Positions 8,143 through 16,082 of a stretch of 64,000 bases of DNA are shown piece by piece. The position numbers were made by a program, and so were the translations under genes. Numbering within the stretch: position 1 is the stretch's first letter; the number at the start of each line of letters is the position of its first letter. The DNA is from an uncultured Bacteroides sp. Its GTDB lineage: Bacteria > Bacteroidota > Bacteroidia > Bacteroidales > Bacteroidaceae. The stretch covers positions 1 through 64,000 of the forward strand of contig CASFPE010000018.1 of assembly GCA_949296575.1 (NCBI GenBank). The letters run 5' to 3'. The notes beneath the pieces are model-generated. The model did not search any database. It saw only the letters and a list, made by a program, of their open reading frames with translations, and was not told the origin of the DNA.

Positions 8143-9483
8143 TTAGAATGACAAATGTTGGGTCTTGTGGCGAAACCGCAAGTAGTATAGTATCCCTGCA
8201 GTGGTCAGCCCGAAAGGGAAAGCCATCCATATGCCGGTAATGCCCCAATCCAAGACGAAGCCGCAGATGTAGCCCACCGGCAGGGAGATGACAAAATAGG
8301 CAATGAAAGCGATGAACATCATGGGGCGAACGTCGGAGATTCCACGGAGGGCGTTTGCGAAATTGATTTGCAACCCGTCGCCAAATTGGTATATTAACAA
8401 AGGAATGACCAATGTGGCCACTGTGGCACCGACGGTTTCATTGTCGGTGAACAACCCGCCCCAATAATCCCGCAGCAGGAAGATGGGCACGGAGGTGGCG
8501 ACAGCCATTAATAATATAAGGTGGAAACCGGCGTTTGCCGAACGGCGTATGGCCGTCACTTCACCGCGCCCGTAATGGTTGCTGGCCAAGACCGCCACGG
8601 CGGCTCCCATGCCATAGTACATCATGAAGCAGATTTGGGAGATGGCCAGCATGATTTGGTGGGCGGCGAGGGCGATTGTCCCCAGCCATCCTATCATGAT
8701 GGCGCTCAAACTGAACGAAGCTGTCTCCATGCCCATCTGCAAGGCTACGGGGAAACCTAATTGGTTCAGGCGGAAGAAGTCTTTCTTGTTGATGCGCCCT
8801 TTGCGGTAGCCTTGCAGGCTTGGCGCATAGCGGCGGGTGCAGAAAAAGATGAAAGCAAACACCGCTACCATCAGGATGCGCGAGAACAGCGTGCTAAGCC
8901 CGGCTCCTGCCAGCCCTAATTCGGGGAATCCCAATTTCCCGTTTATCAGGATGTAGTTGCCGACGATGTTGAGGACATTTCCTCCCAATAGTATCCACAT
9001 GGAGATTTTCGTGTCGGTCAGTCCGTCGGCGAATTGCTTGAATCCGTTGAACAGGAGGACGAACAGGAGGGAAGCCAGCAGGATAAGGTAGTAGGGGCGG
9101 ATGAGCGGGAGCAGTTCTTCGGGTTGCCCTAAACGATCCACGAAGGCATACAGCACGCCCATTGCCGACATTAGCCCCAAAGCTACCAAGGCATTGGCCA
9201 GCAAACTGTTTTTCAGCACTTGGCCGGTGGCTCTCAGGTTGTTCTGCCCGTACAGTGCGCCGATGACAGGGGTCAGCCCATAGGAGAAACCGGTGCTGAA
9301 GATGATGACCAGGTTGAACACGTTGTTCACGAAGGAGGCTGCCGCCAGTTCCTGTGTGCTATGGTGGCCAATCATGAGCGTGTCGGCCAAACCCAAGACG
9401 ATGACGCCTATCTGCCCGATGACGATGGGGATGCCGATGGCGGTCAGCTGGCGGTAGTAGTTTTTATACTGTTGGAACATCAT
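8143..9483 (-). CDS. MATE-family multidrug/organic cation exporter
   Basis: A 446-residue inner-membrane protein with about 12 hydrophobic segments in two similar halves, matching the MATE (NorM/DinF) family in length and pattern: an N-terminal GIPIVIGQIGVIVLGLADTL with LMIGHHSTQELAA, and a second-half GMGAAVAVLASNHYGRGE. These proteins expel cationic drugs or metabolites with Na+ or H+. Two Met codons in tandem begin the frame; either could be the start. It is 12 bases from both neighbours in the five-gene minus-strand unit. Substrate cannot be read from sequence. Confidence 0.92.
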   Translation of the reverse strand: MMFQQYKNYYRQLTAIGIPIVIGQIGVIVLGLADTLMIGHHSTQELAAASFVNNVFNLVIIFSTGFSYGLTPVIGALYGQNNLRATGQVLKNSLLANALVALGLMSAMGVLYAFVDRLGQPEELLPLIRPYYLILLASLLFVLLFNGFKQFADGLTDTKISMWILLGGNVLNIVGNYILINGKLGFPELGLAGAGLSTLFSRILMVAVFAFIFFCTRRYAPSLQGYRKGRINKKDFFRLNQLGFPVALQMGMETASFSLSAIMIGWLGTIALAAHQIMLAISQICFMMYYGMGAAVAVLASNHYGRGEVTAIRRSANAGFHLILLMAVATSVPIFLLRDYWGGLFTDNETVGATVATLVIPLLIYQFGDGLQINFANALRGISDVRPMMFIAFIAYFVISLPVGYICGFVLDWGITGIWMAFPFGLTTAGILYYLRFRHKTQHLSF

Positions 9484-9495
9484 TTGAAAGGTGTT

Positions 9496-10734
9496 TTACG
9501 GCTTGGCGAGGTAATGGACGACGCAGCAGTTCTCGCGGGTGAAGGCTGCTTGAGCGGTGCGCCGGATGTCGCCGGGCGTTACGGCGCGGCATCTGGCCAC
9601 CTCTCCGTTGATGTCTTCTGCCTTCCCGATGAGTTCGAAGAAAGCCAAGTTGGCAGCGAGGTCTAAATAGTTGAGGTTGGCAAACAGTTGGTTGCTTTCA
9701 AATTTGTTCTTCACCTTTTCCAGTTCTTCTTTGCCGGGTTCTTCCTGTTTCAGCGTTTCCAGTTCGCGCCATAAGGAGTCTTCGGCTTGTGCCATGGATA
9801 TGCCTGGCGCCAAACGTCCGCTGATGTGTAGCAGCCCGGGGTCGATGGTGCCGGACACGTAGGCATCGATGGAGGCAAAGATGTGGCGGTCTTTTTGCAG
9901 ATGCTGTATCAAGCGGCTGGAACGGCCGTTTGCCAGCAGGTCTGACAACAGGTCGAAAGCATGGTAGCCGGGATGGCATCGCCCCGGCATGTGGAAAGCC
10001 ATGTAGAGGAGCGGGGCAGGCACATTGCGTTCCACTGCGAGGCGGCGTTCTTCTGTTTGCCGGGGTTCTTCGGGCAAATCTCTTGGCGGCACATCGCGCC
10101 GGGGGATGCCGCCGAACCATTTCTCCGACAATCGGAATGCCCGTTCCGCCGTGATGTTCCCCGTGATGGCGAGGATGGCGTTGTTGGGGGCATAGTGGCG
10201 GAAGAAGAAGCTGCGCACCTCGTCGAGCGTGGCTTGGGCGATGTGTTCTATCGACAGCCCGATGGTGGGCCAGCGGTAGGGATGCACGCGGTAGGCCAGT
10301 TCGCGGACAAGGAAGGCGAGGTCGCCGTAGGGCTGGTTGAGGTAGCGTTGCTTGAACTCCTCGCTCACCACTTGGCGTTGTACTTCCAGGCTTTGCGGCG
10401 TGAAGGCCAGTTCCAGCATGCGGTCCGACTCCAGCCAGAATCCCGTCTCCACGTTTTGCGCGGGGAGGGTCAGGTAATAGTTTGTCACGTCGTTGTTGGT
10501 CCATGCGTTGTTCTCGCCCCCGGCTGCTTGCAGGGGGCGGTCGTAGTTGGGGATGTGCTTGGAGCCGCCGAACATGAGGTGTTCAAACAGGTGTGCGAAG
10601 CCGGTGTGCTGCGGATGCTCGTCGCGCGCCCCCACGTCGTAGAGGATGTTCAGGGCGACCATCTGCGTGGATGCATCCTCGCTGTGGACGATGCGCAGGC
10701 CGTTGGCCAATGTATGCCGGTTGACTTCTATCAT
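9496..10734 (-). CDS. M16-family zinc peptidase (insulinase-like)
   Basis: A 412-residue single-unit M16 peptidase. The inverted zinc motif HLFEH (HxxEH) is near residue 48, with a downstream Glu region typical of the family (ENNAWTNNDVTNYYLTLP), and the middle domain ends near NRDV-type loops. There is no obvious signal peptide (start MIEVNRHTLANGLRIV), so it acts in the cytoplasm or is exported in an unusual way. M16 members of this length often work as pairs; no partner is adjacent. It lies between the MATE exporter and the cyclophilin in one operon. Confidence 0.9.
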   Translation of the reverse strand: MIEVNRHTLANGLRIVHSEDASTQMVALNILYDVGARDEHPQHTGFAHLFEHLMFGGSKHIPNYDRPLQAAGGENNAWTNNDVTNYYLTLPAQNVETGFWLESDRMLELAFTPQSLEVQRQVVSEEFKQRYLNQPYGDLAFLVRELAYRVHPYRWPTIGLSIEHIAQATLDEVRSFFFRHYAPNNAILAITGNITAERAFRLSEKWFGGIPRRDVPPRDLPEEPRQTEERRLAVERNVPAPLLYMAFHMPGRCHPGYHAFDLLSDLLANGRSSRLIQHLQKDRHIFASIDAYVSGTIDPGLLHISGRLAPGISMAQAEDSLWRELETLKQEEPGKEELEKVKNKFESNQLFANLNYLDLAANLAFFELIGKAEDINGEVARCRAVTPGDIRRTAQAAFTRENCCVVHYLAKP

Positions 10735-10742
10735 GGGCGTTG

Positions 10743-11597
10743 TTATTCTTCGATGAGGGTGAGGCGGGTCATGCGGATGTCGTCCACGGGGCGGTCGCCG
10801 CGCCCGGTCTTTGCCTTTTGGATGGCATCCACTATGTCCATGCCTTCCATCACTTCGCCGAACACGGTGTATTCGCCGTCCAAGTGGGGTGTGCCTCCCA
10901 CGGTGGTGTAGGCTTCCACTTGCTCCGGCGTGAAGCGGAAAGGCGGCAGGCTGTCCACTTGCGCCTGTGCTTCGGCAACGAGTTTCTCTTGAAGGTCATA
11001 CAGCCCGTCTTCATCGTTGGCGCGGCGCAGTTTGTAGATTTCTTTCAGGTGCTTTTGCGCCAAGGCGTTGAAAGCGTTGTTCAGGCGGGCGTTGTTCATC
11101 TGTTGCTCCATGTCGAGCAAGGCAGAGTCGGAATACACTTTCCCGGTGACGATGTAGAACTGGCAGCCCGACGACTCCTTCCGGGGGTTCACCTGGTCGC
11201 CTTGGCGGGCAGCGGCCAAAGCTCCTTTCTTGTGGAAATGCTTGGGATAGACGAACTCGGCGGGGAGGGTGTAGCCCACGTCGCCTGTTCCCAACTGTTT
11301 GCCTGCGGGGGCGTTGACGGATTCAGGGTCGCCGCCTTGTATCATGAAGTCTTTGATGACGCGGTGGAAAAGGGTGCCGTCCAGCGTTCCTTCTTCCACC
11401 AGCTTGATGAAGTTGTCGCGGTGGCGCGGGGTGTCGTCATACAATTTCACCTTGATGTCTCCAAGGTTGGTCTCTATCAGGACCATCGTTTCTTGCTTGT
11501 TTTCCATATCGTTCTTCTTGTTTTTGCCCACGGCGGCCAGCAACACGACGCATGCGGCGGCCATGGAGGCGAGGGATATTGCTGTCTGTTTTTTCAT
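10743..11597 (-). CDS. cyclophilin-type peptidyl-prolyl isomerase, exported
   Basis: A 284-residue prolyl isomerase. Residues 1-25 are a signal or anchor sequence (MKKQTAISLASMAAACVVLL), possibly a lipoprotein at Cys16, so it should act in the envelope. The cyclophilin fold follows: LFHRVIKDFMIQGGDP (about 90-105), then SSGCQFYIVTG. An unusual helical insert of roughly 65 residues (MEQQMNNARLNNAF... to about 240) interrupts the domain before GEYTVFGEVMEGMD. Start at 11597 is fixed by the promoter at 11629-11659; the longer frame to 11750 would begin upstream of the transcript. First gene of a five-gene unit. Confidence 0.92.
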   Translation of the reverse strand: MKKQTAISLASMAAACVVLLAAVGKNKKNDMENKQETMVLIETNLGDIKVKLYDDTPRHRDNFIKLVEEGTLDGTLFHRVIKDFMIQGGDPESVNAPAGKQLGTGDVGYTLPAEFVYPKHFHKKGALAAARQGDQVNPRKESSGCQFYIVTGKVYSDSALLDMEQQMNNARLNNAFNALAQKHLKEIYKLRRANDEDGLYDLQEKLVAEAQAQVDSLPPFRFTPEQVEAYTTVGGTPHLDGEYTVFGEVMEGMDIVDAIQKAKTGRGDRPVDDIRMTRLTLIEE

Positions 11598-11628
11598 TTT
11601 CGTTGGCAATGCCTTGTTTTTGCAGGCG

Positions 11629-11659
11629 CAAAGATACGAAGAAACGGTGGCATATTCAA
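11629..11659 (-). promoter_or_regulatory. promoter of the cyclophilin-M16-MATE-kinase-regulator operon
   Basis: On the minus strand TATCTTTG (11629-11636) and TTG (11657-11659) are 20 bases apart. The five genes downstream are separated by 8, 12, 12 and 75 bases with no clear terminator. Confidence 0.75.
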
Positions 11660-11688
11660 TATTTCTGCGGGATAGTTGGCGGAGATGA

Positions 11689-11910
11689 GCGGGAGGAAAC
11701 TTCTGTTTGGCGGGGTGGAAATTTTCGGTTGTGCGGGAGAAAACTTTCATTCATGCGGGCAGGAACTTCTGCCGTCGACGGCGGCTGTATGAATGTCGCC
11801 GTCATTTGTACGGATGTCGTCGTCATCTGTACGGGTGGCGACGGCGGCGGAAAAAGTGATGCGGGTGAGCCGAAGTTCTTGTGCGGGCGGCAGGAAGTTT
11901 TTGCACGGGC
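11689..11910. repeat. intergenic array F (21-23-bp units)
   Basis: Units starting GCGGG occur at 11689, 11710, 11733 and 11755, each carrying GGAAnnTT-like sequence. They run into the 12-bp palindrome GCCGTCGACGGC (11771-11782). Three 21-bp units follow with TGTAcGgaTGtCG at 11786, 11807 and 11828, then GCGGG units at 11861 and 11883. It lies between the operon promoter and the terminator of the next gene and is non-coding. Array G at 44 kb uses the same unit types. Confidence 0.7.
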
Positions 11911-11924
11911 AGGCGCAAAAAGAT

Positions 11925-11961
11925 GCCCGCGCATCTTGGCCGGTAGGGTGGATGCGCGGGC
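11925..11961 (-). terminator. terminator of the secreted-protein operon
   Basis: A perfect 11-bp stem (GCCCGCGCATC at 11925-11935, GATGCGCGGGC at 11951-11961), followed on the minus strand by a five-T run. It is 22 bases past the stop of the Omp28-like gene. Confidence 0.85.
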
Positions 11962-11983
11962 GGTTCTTTGCAGGCGGCGGGGA

Positions 11984-13780
11984 TTAGCGGAAAGCTTTGC
12001 GCGTTTCCTCCGTACCGTCGCGGTAGAGGGTTCGTTCGATGTAGAATCCCTGTTCCGGGCGGCTGTCCAAAAGGATGCCTTCGATGGAGTAGTACAGTTT
12101 GCGGGCCACGGCCTTGCCTCCTGCTTCGGCGGTTGTGATGCCGGTCGTGCCTTTCTGCACGGGGCATTGCGTGGCGTTCAGCACGGGGCAGCCGTTGAGA
12201 TCGTTCTCGTCCAAGGTGTGGAGGAAAGCTACGGCCTTCAGGTTGCTGCGCTGCCAGCTGTCGCCGAGGGCGAAGTTGAAGGTGGCTTCAAATGTGTCGC
12301 CGTCCCATTCCACCGGCACGCCCCATGCGCCGGTCGGCACGGCGCGGACCACGTTCTCATGCACATAGTCACTGCCTCCGGGATAAGGGTCTTTGCTCAT
12401 TTGGTATTGCGCCTGTATGCCGTCTTCCAAGAGGAACACGGTGAGCCGCGCATCGGGGGCTTGCTGGGCGAACACCGGGGTTTTCTCCCCTTTCACGGTC
12501 ACTTCCGCCCGCCCGTTGTCGTCATACACGGCGGCGGCTTCCACACTGGCGAAGGCTTTCTCGGCCATTTCCTGGTCGAAAAGCCGCTGCATCACCTCCG
12601 GCTCGAAGATGCTCATCGGGGCGTAGTCGCGGGTGTTCTCCTCGATGTCGAAGTGGGTGCGGTCCAGCATGACGGAGGGGGCGAAGTTGCTCCCGCCGAA
12701 GAACCACAGGTATTGCTCGCTTTCGGGGATGGTGAGCCAGTCGGTGCCGAAGGCGGCGTGGTGGCACACCCACACCACGCGTTCCTTGTATTCGTCCGTC
12801 AGGGCTTCTTTCAGTCGCTCCGCCCCTTCCGGGCAGTTGCTGCAGTTTTCGGTGGTGAACTCCTCCAAGAGCAGGGTGCGGTCGAATGCTTTGTCATACG
12901 TGGTCACGGTGATGGACTGGGTGTTGTCGTCGGGCGTTTCGTCTGTTGTCCCGGCGGCGGACACGGTGATTTCCACCGGCGTTTGGTAGCCTTCGGCAAT
13001 CTCCCGTGCGAACATCACGAAGTAGAACTCCGTGCGGTCGCGGTATTCCAGCACGTTGTCATAGTGGTCGGAATACGTCTTGCCATTGACGGTGCAGGTG
13101 ATGTCGAAGCCTTCCACGGTCTGCATACCCGCGTTGGCTACCTCGCCCCGGATGGACAGCACGTCCTCGTCCCTTGACAGCACGTCGTTGTCGGCTGCGC
13201 AGTTGGAAATCACCAAGTCATGCTGCGGCAGGTTCTCGCCCGTGATGCCCACTTCCAGGCTCAATGCGCCTTTGTTGGCATAGTTGGCCCATGTGCCGTC
13301 GTTGCCCACCCAGCAACTGTTGTCGTTCTGTATGCCGCTCACCAAAGAGATGCATTTGATGATTTCCCCTTCCTGCTCAAAGGAGTAGCCGCAGTAGAGG
13401 TCTTCATCGCCCGTGATGAGGTAGGGTGTGGGCAGTTGTGCCTCGTTCCACCCTTTGGCTAAACCGCCCGCAGCGGCCTCGGCGGCGTTGGCGGCTTGCA
13501 GGCTGCCTTCGCGCACCCACACCGTCACGCCTCCTAAGTAAGTGGTGCTGGAGAGGGCGAACCGTATGCTGGTGATGCTGGCTCCGGCCAATGGGGAAAG
13601 TTCTTCTTTTGGGATGCAGATGGCTGCTTCCACGGTCTTTGCTCCGGCACGCCCGTTGACGCCGCTGCTGCTCCACTGCCCGTCGCAGTACGTGTAATAG
13701 TAGGCAGATTGCCCGCATGCGGGGCTGCTCCAGCCCCAATATGCAAGCAATGCCAATAGTAAACATGCGAAGTGTTTCAT
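11984..13780 (-). CDS. secreted Omp28-like protein with thioredoxin-like motif
   Basis: 598 residues with a signal peptide (MKHFACLLLALLAYWGWSSP, cleavage after ACGQ). The middle holds EEFTTENCSNCPEGAERL (about 330), the Cys-x2-Cys motif of Omp28-related Bacteroidetes proteins with a thioredoxin-like fold. The N-terminal 200 residues look like a beta-rich carbohydrate- or peptide-binding region. The C-terminus (YYSIEGILLDSRPEQGFYIE, then DGTEETRK) has the form of a secretion/sorting tail. It begins 13 bases after the neighbouring secreted-protein gene and probably shares its promoter. Surface or extracellular; substrate unknown. Confidence 0.75.
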   Translation of the reverse strand: MKHFACLLLALLAYWGWSSPACGQSAYYYTYCDGQWSSSGVNGRAGAKTVEAAICIPKEELSPLAGASITSIRFALSSTTYLGGVTVWVREGSLQAANAAEAAAGGLAKGWNEAQLPTPYLITGDEDLYCGYSFEQEGEIIKCISLVSGIQNDNSCWVGNDGTWANYANKGALSLEVGITGENLPQHDLVISNCAADNDVLSRDEDVLSIRGEVANAGMQTVEGFDITCTVNGKTYSDHYDNVLEYRDRTEFYFVMFAREIAEGYQTPVEITVSAAGTTDETPDDNTQSITVTTYDKAFDRTLLLEEFTTENCSNCPEGAERLKEALTDEYKERVVWVCHHAAFGTDWLTIPESEQYLWFFGGSNFAPSVMLDRTHFDIEENTRDYAPMSIFEPEVMQRLFDQEMAEKAFASVEAAAVYDDNGRAEVTVKGEKTPVFAQQAPDARLTVFLLEDGIQAQYQMSKDPYPGGSDYVHENVVRAVPTGAWGVPVEWDGDTFEATFNFALGDSWQRSNLKAVAFLHTLDENDLNGCPVLNATQCPVQKGTTGITTAEAGGKAVARKLYYSIEGILLDSRPEQGFYIERTLYRDGTEETRKAFR

Positions 13781-13793
13781 GCCGCAAGGGTGC

Positions 13794-15797
13794 TTACCGG
13801 TTCCACTTCTTCACGGTTTCGCGGGTACCGTCGTCGTAGGTGATGACTTGCAGCACGAGTCCCTTCGTATCGGCAGGCACCACTTGCCCGGCCATGTTCA
13901 CCGTGGTCACTTCCTTCACTGTCTTGCCGGCGGCGGTGTTGCTGATGGAAGAACCGCCTGTGGTGCCGATGAAGCCTTCGTCCACCGTCCAGTAAGCGCG
14001 GTCAGAGACGGTTTCCTGCCCGTCCATCTTGTAAACCATCTCCACGCCGATGGTGTTGATGAGTGATTCGTACATGAAGATGGTCATGGAACCGTTGCCC
14101 GGCATGAAGTCAAATCCATCATCGAAAGTGACCGGCACGTCTGTCATTGCCTCATCTAACATCATGTATATTGACGGGTCGAATGTGTAAATCATGTCGT
14201 CCAAATAGATGCGGAAATAGAGGTTTTCTTTTAGCAAGGGGTTGCCTTCGGTGTCTTGCACATCATATCTTATGTAGATGTAATCCATTCCCATCTCGCT
14301 GACGAAATCTATTTCCTGTGCAGGGGCCGGTTTGCCCATTGCTGCTTCTATCTTTTCCATGGAGAGGTTTTCTCCCCAGATAACGTCCGTGTTGCTATAG
14401 ATGAAGGCGAACTGCCCGTTGCCGGTGATTTGTTCGCCGTTCACTTGCATGGTGTAGTCGCCGGTGGCCTGCACTTCATCGCCTTCCGCGCCTTCCGTCA
14501 CTTGGCAGCCCCAGAAGTAAACCGGCTCGCCCAAGATGTAAGTGCCGATGCATTGCCCGCCGGGGAAGGTGGCTACGCCGTCTTTCACCGTGCCATAGAC
14601 CCATGCCGTCGGCAGGTTCGGGCACAAGCCTTGGATGTAGATGGAGTCGTTCGCCATATAGACATAGCCGGTGGTGTTGGCCGCCCCGTTGGACGAGTCA
14701 TAGCGGATGCTGTACGTATCGCCCTTTTCCGTGGGGGTGATGATGGGGTATTCAAGGGGTGCGAGGGTCATGTTGCCGTAGCCGTTCATGATGAATCCGC
14801 CTTCGCCGTTTTGCTCAATCACGTAGTTGTCATCCTTGGCCACCAATCGGTCGCCCTCTTTCAGCAGGACAAATTCAGCGGCAGCCGTGTAAACGTTGCG
14901 TGGGTATTCCACGCCGTCAATCACTTGGGTCTCTTGGTGGAGGTTAGTTCCTGCCATCATCCACAAGTCGTACACGCTGCCCAAGTTGTCGTACTTGCCC
15001 AAATATTGTTCCGTGGGGAACGCGATTTCCGAGCCTCTGTCCACGCCTTGCACCCATGCTTCGGGCATGTCGGGCGCCAAGCCTTTGACATATACTGTAT
15101 TGTTTTCGCCATACACGATGTAGGCCAATGTTTCATGTTCTTCCCCGGACACATTGGTGTGGGTGGAAGAATAAGCCACCTTTTCGCCTTTCGGTTCGGG
15201 AAGCACTTGCGGGTCGTCGGTGTAAGAGTCCGGGGTTGTCCCGATGTAGAAGCGGTCGAAACCCACGCCGCTCACGCTGGTTGCCTGCGTGCAGTGGTGG
15301 ATGGCGAATACGTATTCCCCGCTTTCTGGCACTTGGAAGGTGCTTTCCACCTTTGTCCATTCAAATGCTTGGATGGCCTTGTCGCCGGTGTAGTCCATGA
15401 TGACGTTGGTCTGGGCAGCTTCGTTGGCTTCTGTCCCGTAAGTTATCTCAAATTCATCGCAAGTGCTGAGAACGCCTGCGCCGAAAAACCATGTGCTGGC
15501 ATAGTAGTCCGTTCCTGCTTCCAAACGCACCGGCACGGAGAATGCCCATGCGTTCCTTGATTCGATGGTGCTGGGTCCTGAAACCAAATAGGTGATTCCG
15601 TGGAAAGGTTCTTCACCCAGCACGTTGAATTGCATTTTGAATGAGTTGGGGTCGGTGTTGTTGTCGATGAGCGTCCATTGGCATTCGCCGTTCTCGAACG
15701 ATTCCACGTAGGGAAGTGTCTCGGCGACTGCTTCATTTTGCGCGATGGTTCCCGATGCCATCAGGGTCAATCCTAATAATAATGTAAGTTTTCTCAT
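13794..15797 (-). CDS. secreted beta-rich surface protein with sorting-like tail
   Basis: 667 residues from MRKLTLLLGLTLMASGTIAQ (signal peptide, cleaved about AQ/N). Residues 15-180 look like a jelly-roll adhesin domain (PYVESFENGECQWTLIDNN, VGFDRFYIG). Then come two similar segments of about 130 residues: one has TVYVKGLAPDMPEAWVQG, the other SIYIQGLCPNLPTAWVYGTV. The end (VNMAGQVVPADTKGLVLQV, then DGTRETVKK) fits a type IX-like sorting tail. The start is set by the promoter at 15822-15852; the in-frame Met at 15824 lies inside the -7 element. Role not known; adhesion or glycan binding is a guess. Confidence 0.75.
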   Translation of the reverse strand: MRKLTLLLGLTLMASGTIAQNEAVAETLPYVESFENGECQWTLIDNNTDPNSFKMQFNVLGEEPFHGITYLVSGPSTIESRNAWAFSVPVRLEAGTDYYASTWFFGAGVLSTCDEFEITYGTEANEAAQTNVIMDYTGDKAIQAFEWTKVESTFQVPESGEYVFAIHHCTQATSVSGVGFDRFYIGTTPDSYTDDPQVLPEPKGEKVAYSSTHTNVSGEEHETLAYIVYGENNTVYVKGLAPDMPEAWVQGVDRGSEIAFPTEQYLGKYDNLGSVYDLWMMAGTNLHQETQVIDGVEYPRNVYTAAAEFVLLKEGDRLVAKDDNYVIEQNGEGGFIMNGYGNMTLAPLEYPIITPTEKGDTYSIRYDSSNGAANTTGYVYMANDSIYIQGLCPNLPTAWVYGTVKDGVATFPGGQCIGTYILGEPVYFWGCQVTEGAEGDEVQATGDYTMQVNGEQITGNGQFAFIYSNTDVIWGENLSMEKIEAAMGKPAPAQEIDFVSEMGMDYIYIRYDVQDTEGNPLLKENLYFRIYLDDMIYTFDPSIYMMLDEAMTDVPVTFDDGFDFMPGNGSMTIFMYESLINTIGVEMVYKMDGQETVSDRAYWTVDEGFIGTTGGSSISNTAAGKTVKEVTTVNMAGQVVPADTKGLVLQVITYDDGTRETVKKWNR

Positions 15798-15821
15798 AAA
15801 CAGTAAATTTAAAAACGACAT

Positions 15822-15852
15822 CAAAAGTAGTAAGTTCGTTTAATAAACCAAA
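15822..15852 (-). promoter_or_regulatory. promoter of the two secreted-protein genes
   Basis: On the minus strand TACTTTTG (15822-15829) and TTTG (15849-15852) are 19 bases apart. The ATG at 15797 is about 18 bases from the predicted transcript start. No consensus promoter was found facing clpB in the rest of this spacer. Confidence 0.8.
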
Positions 15853-16082
15853 GAATCCTGTCCATTTTTTATAAAATATCCACATCTTTTGCTGACAAAT
15901 CATGCATAAATATGCCATAATTTCATTGTAACAACCTGATTGTATGTCAATTAGGCATAATATTGATGAGATGTGAATATATGGCAGGGCGTTTGATGGG
16001 AAAGAAATGGATTTGCGGCAAATGCCAAAGGCAGAAGACGCAGACCAGACAAATCATGAAATAAAGAAAGGAGAATGAAGAT

